Positions 36,635 to 44,035 of a stretch of DNA of 64,000 nt are shown here, piece by piece. This stretch comes from Flavobacteriaceae bacterium MAR_2009_75 (GTDB taxonomy: Bacteria; Bacteroidota; Bacteroidia; Flavobacteriales; Flavobacteriaceae). Location of the stretch: assembly GCA_002813285.1 (NCBI GenBank), contig PHTZ01000001.1, positions 952,501 to 1,016,500 on the forward strand. Reading direction: 5' to 3'. The notes under the pieces were generated by a model. That model had not been told where the DNA came from. It ran no database searches and was given only the letters and a program-made list of their open reading frames with translations. The translations under genes were made by a program, and so were the position numbers. The stretch's first letter is position 1; every line of letters begins with the position of its first letter.

Positions 36635-37756
36635 ATGAAAAACCAATTGCTCTCTTTCATTCTTCTTATCACCATCTTTAACCTAACTGCTCAAGACCAC
36701 TCGCACGCAGGTGCACAACCCCTCACCTACCCAAATATAGAAGGCTACAAAACCCTTAAAGTCGATTTGCATATGCATACAGTCTTCTCCGATGGTAATG
36801 TCTGGCCGACCATTCGGGTGCAAGAAGCGCTTCGTGAAAATTTAGATGCCATTTCTTTGACCGAACATTTGGAGTATCAACCCCACTCAGAAGATATTCC
36901 ACACCCCGACCGAAACCGTTCTTATGAGCTGGTCAGGGCGATGAAAGAAGCCGAAGAACATGGCCTTATGATAATTCACGGTTCAGAAATCACCAGGTCC
37001 GCCCCGGTAGGTCACAACAATGCGGTTTTTATTCAAGATGCCAATAAATTACTGGTCGACAAGGCCGAGAAATCTTTCTCAGAGGCGAAAAAACAAAATG
37101 CTTTTGTCTTTTGGAACCACCCGGCTTGGTATGCCCAGACCCCTAAAGGCAACCCTATACTTAGCGATTTTCAAAAGGAACGTATCAAAAAAGGGGAATT
37201 ACACGGTATCGAAGTCATCAATACCACCGATTACGCCGAAGAATCACTTGCTTTGGCCTTAGAACATAATTTAACGATTATGGGAACCAGCGATATTCAC
37301 GGACTCATCGATTGGGATTATACCGAGAAAGGCAACCATCGCCCCATTACTTTGGTCTTTGCCGAAGAAAAGAGCCAAGCTAGCTTACAAGAAGCATTGT
37401 TCGCAGGTCGAACGGTTGCTGTCTATAACGATTTATTGGTAGGAAAGGAAGAATATCTAAATCCATTAGTAAAGGCCAGTATTGAAATCGTAAAAGCTAC
37501 CTATATCAACAAGACCCAGATTATGGAAGTAGAACTCAAAAACAATAGTAGTAGCGACCTACTCTTCGAGAATGGGATGGAGTACACTTTCTACAGTAGT
37601 TCTCCTGTTTTTGAAATTGAAGCCGGCAAGACCAAAAAACTGATGATCAAAACTTTGCAAGCCAAAGAGAGCATCACCTTACAATTAAAAGCCCTAGGCT
37701 GCTATACGGCCCCAAAAATTCACCCGGTAATTGAATGGAATATAGAAGTAAACTAA
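36635..37756 (+). CDS. PHP-domain phosphoesterase (Sb-PDE-like)
   Basis: 373 residues from ATG 36635 with a signal peptide (cut after LTAQ, about 19). The PHP domain (about 45-290) has the metal motifs VDLHMHTVFSDG, ISLTEHLEYQ, IIHGSEITR, FWNHPAW and TSDIHG. A C-terminal beta domain (about 290-373) follows (YINKTQIMEVELKNNSSSDLLFENG). This matches the Sb-PDE group, named after a phosphodiesterase cleaving p-nitrophenyl phosphate diesters. Being exported, it probably acts on phosphodiesters in the periplasm. The last bases are 4 bp from a convergent small gene. Confidence 0.88.
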   Translation: MKNQLLSFILLITIFNLTAQDHSHAGAQPLTYPNIEGYKTLKVDLHMHTVFSDGNVWPTIRVQEALRENLDAISLTEHLEYQPHSEDIPHPDRNRSYELVRAMKEAEEHGLMIIHGSEITRSAPVGHNNAVFIQDANKLLVDKAEKSFSEAKKQNAFVFWNHPAWYAQTPKGNPILSDFQKERIKKGELHGIEVINTTDYAEESLALALEHNLTIMGTSDIHGLIDWDYTEKGNHRPITLVFAEEKSQASLQEALFAGRTVAVYNDLLVGKEEYLNPLVKASIEIVKATYINKTQIMEVELKNNSSSDLLFENGMEYTFYSSSPVFEIEAGKTKKLMIKTLQAKESITLQLKALGCYTAPKIHPVIEWNIEVN

Positions 37757-37760
37757 GCCA

Positions 37761-38027
37761 TTATATTTTAGTGAATTCTAAAATCGGCTTTGGAAAATCG
37801 GCTTCGATCAAGCTGTAATATTGGTGCGGTGTGGTGTTAGATATTCCGATACTACGGCCCTCAACATCGATATCAAATTGAAAGCATGAAAAATCGACTG
37901 AAGAATCGGGATCTAAACGGGAAATAAGAAACTTGACGATTTTAGGTCTTAATTTGTATTCTAACTCGACACAATAATGATGTAAGGTTTCCTCAACTTC
38001 ATCACCCAAAATCCAGTTGATTGTCAT
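37761..38027 (-). CDS. Small protein of unknown function
   Basis: 88 residues, no signal peptide or membrane segment. It has a mixed alpha-beta look: WILGDEVEETLHHYCVELEYKLRPKIVKFLIS, then FSCFQFDIDVEGRSIGIS. I recognise no family. Base composition is like that of neighbours and the frame fills the gap between two convergent transcription units, so I regard it as a probable gene. Confidence 0.55.
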   Translation of the reverse strand: MTINWILGDEVEETLHHYCVELEYKLRPKIVKFLISRLDPDSSVDFSCFQFDIDVEGRSIGISNTTPHQYYSLIEADFPKPILEFTKI

Positions 38028-38237
38028 AGTTTTCGTTTTAGAAAGCTACGCAAGATATTTAAAACTTTACATTACGTTTACAATTAATCAATGAAAATTT
38101 TACTTTGTAGGTTTTATCGGATAACTTAATCGCCAAACACACCTAACGGCACGCCACTTGAACTATGGGCGTATAAACTATTAAGATTTGATAAGCCGAG
38201 AAATTTGATTTACATAACTCTCAACAAATTAGCACCA

Positions 38238-39686
38238 GTGAAAAACGTCATTATCTTCTTCTTTACATTTTCTTGTCTACTAATGGGATGTAAAACTGAA
38301 AAGCCTGAAAAAGAAAAGCCGATGAACGTACTTTTCATCATAGCTGACGATTTGACTACCACGGCACTTTCATGCTATGGCAACAACTTGAAAATCAGTC
38401 CGAATATAGATAAGCTGGCACAAGAAAGTGTGCTTTATACCCGTGCCTATAGCCAATACCCTGTCTGCGGGCCTTCTCGAGCTTCTATGTTATCGGGCTA
38501 TTATCCCAACGCGACGACCACCTATGGCTATGTGAGCGGCAGGGAAAATATTGGACCGGATAGAAAAATGCTTCCCGAGCTTTTTAAGGAGAACGGATAT
38601 GTTTCCTCTCGCGTAAGCAAAATTTACCATATGGGCGTACCGGGGGATATTGAAAAAGGAAGTGATGGCAAAGATGACCCTGCTTCATGGAACGAAAAAT
38701 TTAATAGCCCTGGGCCTGAATGGAAAGCGAAGGGTGAGGGCGAATTGGTTCAAGGCAACCCTGATGGGGCACTACCTATAAAAGGCGGAAATGTAATGAC
38801 CATTGTAAAGGCAGAAGGGGACGATTTAATCCATTCAGATGGAAAAACTGCCAAGAAAGCAGTTGAATTGCTTAAAAAATATAGAGACACCAGCTTTTTT
38901 CTTGCCGTAGGATTTGTAAGACCGCACGTACCTTTTGTAGCACCCAAAACCTATTTTGAGCCTTACCCTTATGAGGAAATGCAGCTCCCTAAAAAGGTGA
39001 AAGGCGACTGGGATGACATTCCCGAGCGTGGCATTAATTACGTGACTTCCGTGAACGGTAAAATGAGTTTGGAACAACAGAAAAAGGCGTTATCGGCCTA
39101 CTATGCCTCCGTATCATATATGGATGCTCAAGTGGGGAAGGTTTTAGAGGGCTTAAAAGCCGAGGGCTTAGATGAGAATACTATTGTGATCTTTACCTCA
39201 GATCATGGTTTTCATTTAGATGAGCATGATTTTTGGATGAAGGTAAGCTTGCACGAAGAATCTGTTCAAATACCCCTATTGATAAAAGTACCGGGAAAGG
39301 AAGCCTCAGTCTGTCATTCGTTCACCGAATTGATCGACCTATACCCTACCCTTGCCGAGCTGGCGGAAATAAATCATTCTCCTACTTTACAGGGAAAATC
39401 TTTGGTTAAAAGTTTGAACGATCCCACCAGTGAAGTACGAGATATGGCCTTTTCTGTATCGCAAGGCGGAAAATCGTTTTTACTCAGAAATGACGATTGG
39501 GCATTTATTCAATACGATGAGGATGCCGCTTCGGGTATCGAACTTTACGATATGAACAAAGACCCCAAACAGTACACCAATTTGGCTAAAAATCCTGTCT
39601 ATGGGGATACCGTGGCCTTCTTTCAAACAAAGCTTAAAGAAAAATTGGAAGCCGTACGAACAAATGATTTAGGAATCGGGTATTGA
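38238..39686 (+). CDS. Sulfatase lipoprotein, iduronate-2-sulfatase-like (family S1)
   Basis: 482 residues from GTG 38238, chosen to give a normal lipoprotein signal ending LLMGC (Cys about 18); a TTG at 38205 is the other option. The metal motif is VLFIIADDLTTTALSCYG. The modification motif C-G-P-S-R is at about residue 77 with MLSGYYP after it. Also seen are LPELFKENGYVSSRVSKIYHMG, VGFVRPHVPFVAPKTYF, FTSDHGFHLDEHDFWMKVSLHEE and ELIDLYPTLAELAE. Likely acts on sulfated polysaccharide at the periplasmic or outer face. The stop codon abuts a 140-bp tract of 7-bp repeats. Confidence 0.9.
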   Translation: MKNVIIFFFTFSCLLMGCKTEKPEKEKPMNVLFIIADDLTTTALSCYGNNLKISPNIDKLAQESVLYTRAYSQYPVCGPSRASMLSGYYPNATTTYGYVSGRENIGPDRKMLPELFKENGYVSSRVSKIYHMGVPGDIEKGSDGKDDPASWNEKFNSPGPEWKAKGEGELVQGNPDGALPIKGGNVMTIVKAEGDDLIHSDGKTAKKAVELLKKYRDTSFFLAVGFVRPHVPFVAPKTYFEPYPYEEMQLPKKVKGDWDDIPERGINYVTSVNGKMSLEQQKKALSAYYASVSYMDAQVGKVLEGLKAEGLDENTIVIFTSDHGFHLDEHDFWMKVSLHEESVQIPLLIKVPGKEASVCHSFTELIDLYPTLAELAEINHSPTLQGKSLVKSLNDPTSEVRDMAFSVSQGGKSFLLRNDDWAFIQYDEDAASGIELYDMNKDPKQYTNLAKNPVYGDTVAFFQTKLKEKLEAVRTNDLGIGY

Positions 39687-39826
39687 GTTGGTAATTAGTA
39701 GTTAGCAGTTAGTGGTCAGCAGTTAGTGGTTAGTGGTTAGTGGTTAGTGGTTAGTGGTTAGTGGTTAGTAGTTAGTAGTTAGTAGTTAGTAGTTAGTAGT
39801 TAGTAGTTAGTAGTTAGTAGTTAGTA
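39687..39826. repeat. Twenty tandem 7-bp repeats (GTTAGTG / GTTAGTA)
   Basis: Exactly 20 heptads fill 140 bp, starting at the base after the sulfatase stop. The first five vary (GTTGGTA, ATTAGTA, GTTAGCA, GTTAGTG, GTCAGCA), then come six GTTAGTG and nine GTTAGTA. The homogeneous blocks show recent slippage expansion. The tract is outside coding sequence. Confidence 0.97.
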
Positions 39827-39895
39827 AAATATAAATTGCTGAATACAAATAATCCTGTTTTCTCATGTTTTCTAATGGATATTTTGTTGGCCCAA

Positions 39896-41374
39896 CCACA
39901 TTTTCATCGCCTTGCTATTCATTTACTTCGACAAGCTCATTACGAACAAAGAGAAAATTCCCTCTTCGAAGCGCGGGAAATGTTGGTCCCACTTTTGAAC
40001 ATCGTCAGTGGCAGAACGGTCTCATAAAATTTGACGACAAGAATGCAAAGTAAGGGAGCGTTCAAATTATCCGTTTGTGAGGAATTGACACGAAGTTTCA
40101 AGAAGTTAGGAGAATTTAGCGACCGTACGAAGCGTTCCGTCTTGAATTTATGCAGCCTTGAATTTTTGCTTCGTTTTGTTTCAAGACAAAATTAAGGTTG
40201 AGAAGAATTCAGTTTCCAAATAAACTAGGCTGATTTATTCTTTTTTCCAATCCACACATTTTCATCACCTCAGCGCCAGAACGCTTTTGCCAGGGCAAAA
40301 AGGTTGACCCTCCATGCGGTAACAGTGGCAAAACGGCCTCATAAAATTGGACGACAAGAACGCAAAGTATAGGAGCGTTCAAATTATCCGTTTGTGGGGA
40401 ATTGAAACGAAGTTTCAAGAAGTTAGGAGAATTTAGCGACCGTACGAAGCGTTCCGTCTTGATTTTATGCAGCCTTGAATTTTTGCTTCGTTTTGTTTCA
40501 AGACAAAATGAAGGATGAGAAGAATTCAGTTTCCAATAAAAACGCGAGGCTGATTTATCATTTTTTAAAATCCACGCTTTTTCATACCCGCAGCGCCCAG
40601 ACCTCTTTTGCAGAGGCAAAAAAGTTTACCCTCCATGGGATAACAGTGGCAGAACGGCCTCATAAAATTGGACGTTTAGAACGCAAAGTAAAGGAGCGTT
40701 CAAATTATCCGTTTGTGGGGAATTGAAGCGAAGTTTCAAGAAGTTAGGAGAATTTAGCGACCGTACGAAATGTTCCGTCTTGATTTTATGCAGCCTTGAA
40801 TTTTTGCTTCGTTTTGTTTCAAGACAAAATGAAGGTTGAGAAGAATTTAGTTTATAATAGAAACGCTACGCTGGTTTATCCCTTTTTTGAAATCTACACA
40901 TTTTCATCACCTCAGCGCCAGAACGCTTTTGCCAGGGCAAAAAGGCCTTACCCTCCATGGGTTAACAGTGGCCTCATAAAATTGGACGACTAGAACGCAA
41001 AGTAAGGGAGCGTTCAAATTATCCGTTTGTGAGGAATTGAAACGAAGTTTCAAGAAGTTAGGAGAATTTAGCGACCGTACGAAGCGTTCCGTCTTGATTT
41101 TAGGCAGCCTTGAATTTTTGCTTCGTTTTGTTTCAAGACAAAATGAAGGATGAGAAGAATTCAGTTTCCAAATAAACTAGGCTGATTTATCATTTTTTAA
41201 AAGCCACGCTTTTCATGCCCGCAGCGCCCCTAACACTTTTGCAAAGGGAAAAAGGTTTACCCAACATTAGGATAACAGTGGCAGAACGGCCTCATTAAAT
41301 TGGACGACAAGAACGCAAAGTAAGGGAGCGTTCAAATTATCCGTTTGTGAGGAATTGAAACGAAGTTTCAAGAC
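39896..41374. repeat. About 4.6 tandem copies of a ~318-bp non-coding repeat
   Basis: The marker GAACGCAAAGTA (first copy GAATGC) recurs at 40041, 40358, 40679, 40993 and 41311, spacings 317, 321, 314 and 318. Within each unit, in order: AGCGTTCAAATTATCCG; TGAAACGAAGTTTCA, a short palindrome; GCGACCGTACGAAG; CTTGAA ... TTTCAAG arms around a T-rich loop; a GC-rich hairpin CTTTTGCC/GGGCAAAAAG (variable); and CAGTGGCAGAACGGCCTCAT. The first copy is partial at the left and the last breaks off after the palindrome. Small indels break every reading frame between copies, so the unit is not coding. No transposase is near. Identity and function are unknown to me. Confidence 0.93.
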
Positions 41375-41395
41375 CTAATAAAGAGAAACCCAAAA

Positions 41396-42601
41396 CTAAT
41401 TCTTACCCTCTACATAGTCCTGTAAATAAGAAAACCTAGGCGTTAATTTTCCATTTTGGGTCATGCGGCCCCTTTCTAGCACTCCGTCTTTATCTCCATT
41501 AAAAAAGGCGGGAATCACATTTTTCACAAAGGCCTCTCCGAAACCTTCACTGGCATCCTTTGGAAGTTCGCAAGGTAAATTATCGACCGCCATAACCGCA
41601 ATGGCATTCTCGTTCTTGAAATCAACTTCTTTTTCGGTAAGTGGGTCGTACCCATAAATGGGTTCGGCAATGGTAGAAGGTTTGATCGTGGAGGCCACAG
41701 GGCCGTCAATATCACAGCTTACATCTGCCACTACCTTGATTTTAAAATTGGGATGCTTGGCATCTTCTCGAGTATATAGATATGGGGCACCCTGCCCATA
41801 AAAATGGCCTGCGATATAGAAATCGGTCACTTCTGTAAAGCGGTGAAAATTTGATTTATACTCCTGCGGATTAGCAAAAAAATCGGCCTTATTGCCACGT
41901 ACCCCGTCTTTACGTTTGTTGTACTCCGAGGCATCGATTTGGCAATAAACAGCTTCGTTAAAATCATCTTTAAGGTACTCTGCAACATTTACCTTTTTAA
42001 GCCCCATGGCATCGAGCATTTCTTTTGACCCGTTACCTACCCTACCCTTACCGGTCAATAATATTTTGATATTCGGGAGGGTAATTTTTCTGAGCTCGGC
42101 AATCAGTGCTTTTTGGTCGGGCAACGTTTCTGCCTTGGGCAACTTAAAACTACCATATTTGAGCCCGAATGCCCGAAAACCGTTATAGGCCCCAACGATA
42201 CCGGCATATCGGCCAAAGGCCACCAAGCGTTGCCCGTTTTGGTCGGTGATCACCTCATGGTCGTAGAGTTCGATGTTCTTTTCGAGAACGGCCTGCAACA
42301 AGTCGCCATTGTACGGTTGCTTTTTGATGGTGTGGGAGAAGAAAAAGTATTTTTTATTCGGAACTAGATGTTCGATAGGCACTTCTTTCACACCAAGAAG
42401 CACATCGCATTCTTCCATCTTTGAGGCGACCTCGATACCTGCATTTTGATAATCGGTATCGGAATAGGTTCTAATGGGCGAGGGTTCTACGATAATTTCG
42501 GCCTTCTTGAATTTTTTAACGACTTTTTGGCAGGCTGCGGGAGACAGCACCACGCGCCTATCGGGCGGATTTTTACGTTCTTGAATGATTCCGAATTTCA
42601 T
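41396..42601 (-). CDS. NAD(P)-dependent oxidoreductase, alanine dehydrogenase/saccharopine dehydrogenase-like
   Basis: 401 residues. The N-terminal AlaDh/PNT substrate domain begins KFGIIQERKNPPDRRVVLSPAAC (residue 2 onward) with the conserved Arg and Lys positions, then ECDVLLGVKEVP and FFFSHTIKKQ. The Rossmann domain carries LLTGKGRVGNGSKEML, a G-x-G-x-x-G nucleotide motif, at about residue 200. The late segment VVADVSCDIDGPVASTIKPSTIAEPIYGYDP is typical of lysine-forming saccharopine dehydrogenase (LYS1-like) members seen in Bacteroidota. The real substrate is uncertain. The stop lies about 20 bp from the 318-bp repeat array. Confidence 0.85.
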   Translation of the reverse strand: MKFGIIQERKNPPDRRVVLSPAACQKVVKKFKKAEIIVEPSPIRTYSDTDYQNAGIEVASKMEECDVLLGVKEVPIEHLVPNKKYFFFSHTIKKQPYNGDLLQAVLEKNIELYDHEVITDQNGQRLVAFGRYAGIVGAYNGFRAFGLKYGSFKLPKAETLPDQKALIAELRKITLPNIKILLTGKGRVGNGSKEMLDAMGLKKVNVAEYLKDDFNEAVYCQIDASEYNKRKDGVRGNKADFFANPQEYKSNFHRFTEVTDFYIAGHFYGQGAPYLYTREDAKHPNFKIKVVADVSCDIDGPVASTIKPSTIAEPIYGYDPLTEKEVDFKNENAIAVMAVDNLPCELPKDASEGFGEAFVKNVIPAFFNGDKDGVLERGRMTQNGKLTPRFSYLQDYVEGKN

Positions 42602-42641
42602 AAACGGGCTTTGGTATAAATTTTGCCTAAATTACTCGGAA

Positions 42642-42674
42642 TTGTGGCAGTGGACAAACTTTTTGCTAGCTTTG
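42642..42674 (+). promoter_or_regulatory. Promoter (TTG, 22 bp, TAGCTTTG) for the small RNA and perhaps tmRNA
   Basis: TAGCTTTG at 42667-42674 fits TAnnTTTG. A TTG at 42642 is upstream at slightly long spacing. It lies in the divergent gap before the structured RNA. Confidence 0.55.
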
Positions 42675-42679
42675 CCGTC

Positions 42680-42865
42680 TTCTTATAAAATTATAAGGGT
42701 GGTTGTCTTGTAGAGATTGATTTCAACGAGGCGACCCGCGTTAGGGATAGTAGCGGTTACCCCGCAGGACGAATGCGGCCGAGGAGTAAAAGTGAATAGC
42801 CCGACCCTTTTGAGGCTCGACCGATAAAGGGAAACGCCCATACTGCAATTGCGCTAAGTGCAACG
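42680..42865 (+). ncRNA. Structured RNA resembling the flavobacterial Flavo-1 element
   Basis: No plausible gene covers this stretch and it is GC-richer than its surroundings. GCGTT (about 42738) and AACGC (about 42833) close an outer stem. Inside are CCGCA/TGCGG (about 42762-42778) and CCCTTT/AAAGGG (about 42805-42830) hairpins. The pattern GCGTTAGGGATAGTAGCGG ... GCCCGACCC ... GGGAAACGCCC is one I know as a multi-copy element in Flavobacteriaceae, which I believe is the Flavo-1 RNA motif. The name is from memory. A TAGCTTTG promoter lies just upstream. The ends given are approximate. Confidence 0.6.
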
Positions 42866-42894
42866 AAGTAGTTCTTTGAAAATAAAATGGATAA

Positions 42895-42916
42895 CTGGCA
42901 GATGAAGATTTGCCAG
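42895..42916 (+). other. Hairpin 8 bp before the tmRNA 5' end
   Basis: CTGGCA and TGCCAG pair around a 10-base loop. It lies in the leader of the tmRNA, so it may aid RNase P processing. No -7 box fitting TAnnTTTG lies between this hairpin and the upstream RNA, which suggests that both RNAs could be made from one transcript. Confidence 0.5.
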
Positions 42917-42924
42917 CTCATTAT

Positions 42925-43323
42925 GGGGCCGACTGGTTTTGACAGCGAGACCAATGGCAATGTAAGCATGTCGAGCGCTGGGGTACAGCTCGTTAATATC
43001 ATACTTCACACTTTTTAATTGGCGAATCTAATTACGCTCTTGCCGCGTAACCTGAATTATAGTAAGGTTATGCCTCGTTCCGACAAGGTCGGAAAGCGAG
43101 ATGTCTCTGAACAGCCCTTGTTGACGGCGGTTCATCTAGAGGCACCATAAAAGTCAACACAAGGGCAGCGTAGCTTCGGCGTTGCCACCAAAACCTTAAG
43201 AAGCTAAGTGTATGTTAGGCCGTTTCCGGTCAGGCATGCATCGAAAATTAATCGGAAACTAAACATGTAGAAAGCTTTGACGTTGCTTGTTTGGACGAGG
43301 GTTCGAATCCCTCCGGCTCCACA
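42925..43323 (+). ncRNA. ssrA: tmRNA (transfer-messenger RNA)
   Basis: The 5' end GGGGCCGACTGGTTTTGACAGCG and the 3' end GGTTCGAATCCCTCCGGCTCC form the tRNA-like domain: GGGGCCG pairs with CGGCTCC, and the T arm has TTCGAAT. The tag reading frame at 43021-43050 gives GESNYALAA and TAA, close to tags of other Bacteroidota. Pseudoknot-forming GC-rich segments follow the tag. CCA is not encoded. With SmpB, the RNA rescues stalled ribosomes and tags the product for proteolysis. A terminator follows. Confidence 0.97.
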
Positions 43324-43327
43324 AAAA

Positions 43328-43354
43328 AAGTCACCTTTTTCGGTGGCTTTTTTG
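43328..43354 (+). terminator. Rho-independent terminator of tmRNA
   Basis: AGTCACC and GGTGGCT pair (one G-T) around TTTTTC and are followed by TTTTTTG, starting 7 bp after the tmRNA 3' end. Confidence 0.9.
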
Positions 43355-43668
43355 TTATACCTGAGCTATTTGAAGTTTAGTAAGATACTTGGGTTCTGGA
43401 TGCTATAATCATTCAACCTCACCCGTGCTTCACCATTGAAAATCACGCTCTTTAAACTATTTTTCTTTCAAGCTTTTTTGGGCAAGAACCTATCATCACA
43501 CTCATTTACAGCACCTTAAATCACCCCATCCATACAACAATTCCGGTAACACATACAAAAGTTGTTAAATCAACCCTTTTTTGTATTTACATTCATGCTA
43601 CTCTTCCCCTTTCCGGTTTCATTTAATTTTTGATGAAGCTTAGGTTTCATTGGTTAAATTATTTTAAA
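43355..43668. other. Intergenic stretch with nothing recognised
   Basis: About 310 bp between the tmRNA terminator and the lipoprotein gene. I see no gene, RNA fold or repeat. A T-rich segment around 43575-43600 (TTTTTTGTATTTACATTC) could hold a promoter but does not fit TAnnTTTG. Confidence 0.5.
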
Positions 43669-44031
43669 ATGTACGCGAAGCTTCACAAGACTATCAGGTT
43701 GGGGGTTTTTTTCCTTTTCATCATACCGCTACTACAATCTTGCTATACCACCCGTTTTGTCAGCACGCATGGTGTGCCTATGCCCCCTGAAACGATGCAG
43801 GGCCAAGATTGGTACCGCGATAAGATGTACGGCGAATATACTGCTGTGGTCAAAACTTCGGTGCTAACAGATGGCATGATGATCAATGTGCCTAAAGACA
43901 AATGTGAATCTGGAAAACTGTTTTCGGTTGAATTTAAAGACACCTTTGGGGGCAACCTTTTGTACTTGGTGACTTTTGGAAGCCGTCGAAAAGTGAAGAT
44001 CAAATATGTATGTATGATTCCTGATATGTAA
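43669..44031 (+). CDS. Small lipoprotein of unknown function
   Basis: 120 residues from ATG 43669, which gives a typical lipoprotein signal: two Lys/Arg-rich turns, a hydrophobic stretch FFLFIIPLLQSC (Cys25). An ATG at 43633 would add 12 residues. The mature part, TTRFVSTHGVPMPPETMQGQDWYRDKMYGEYTAV, then GMMINVPKDKCESGKLFSVEFKDTFGG, is short and basic. I recognise no family. It ends 4 bp before the FAD oxidase gene, so the two are in an operon. Confidence 0.65.
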   Translation: MYAKLHKTIRLGVFFLFIIPLLQSCYTTRFVSTHGVPMPPETMQGQDWYRDKMYGEYTAVVKTSVLTDGMMINVPKDKCESGKLFSVEFKDTFGGNLLYLVTFGSRRKVKIKYVCMIPDM

Positions 44032-44035
44032 AGCC

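Noticed and set aside
39687-39826. CRISPR-like array
   Set aside because: Repeats are contiguous 7-mers without spacers, and no cas gene is present.
39836-40053. Two short plus-strand open frames after the heptad tract
   Set aside because: They overlap each other in different frames, run into the repeat unit, and show no protein-like features.
40209-40993. Several open frames of 65-136 residues inside the 318-bp repeat array (both strands)
   Set aside because: They are copies of the repeat read through; frames change between copies through indels and no known domain appears.
39896-41374. Integron attC-type cassette array
   Set aside because: Units contain no genes, no integrase is nearby, and the GTTAGGA sites do not fit the GTTRRRY core.
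42757-43002. Minus-strand open frame over the small RNA and tmRNA
   Set aside because: It is antisense to two structured RNAs and has no homology-like features; the RNA assignment explains the sequence.
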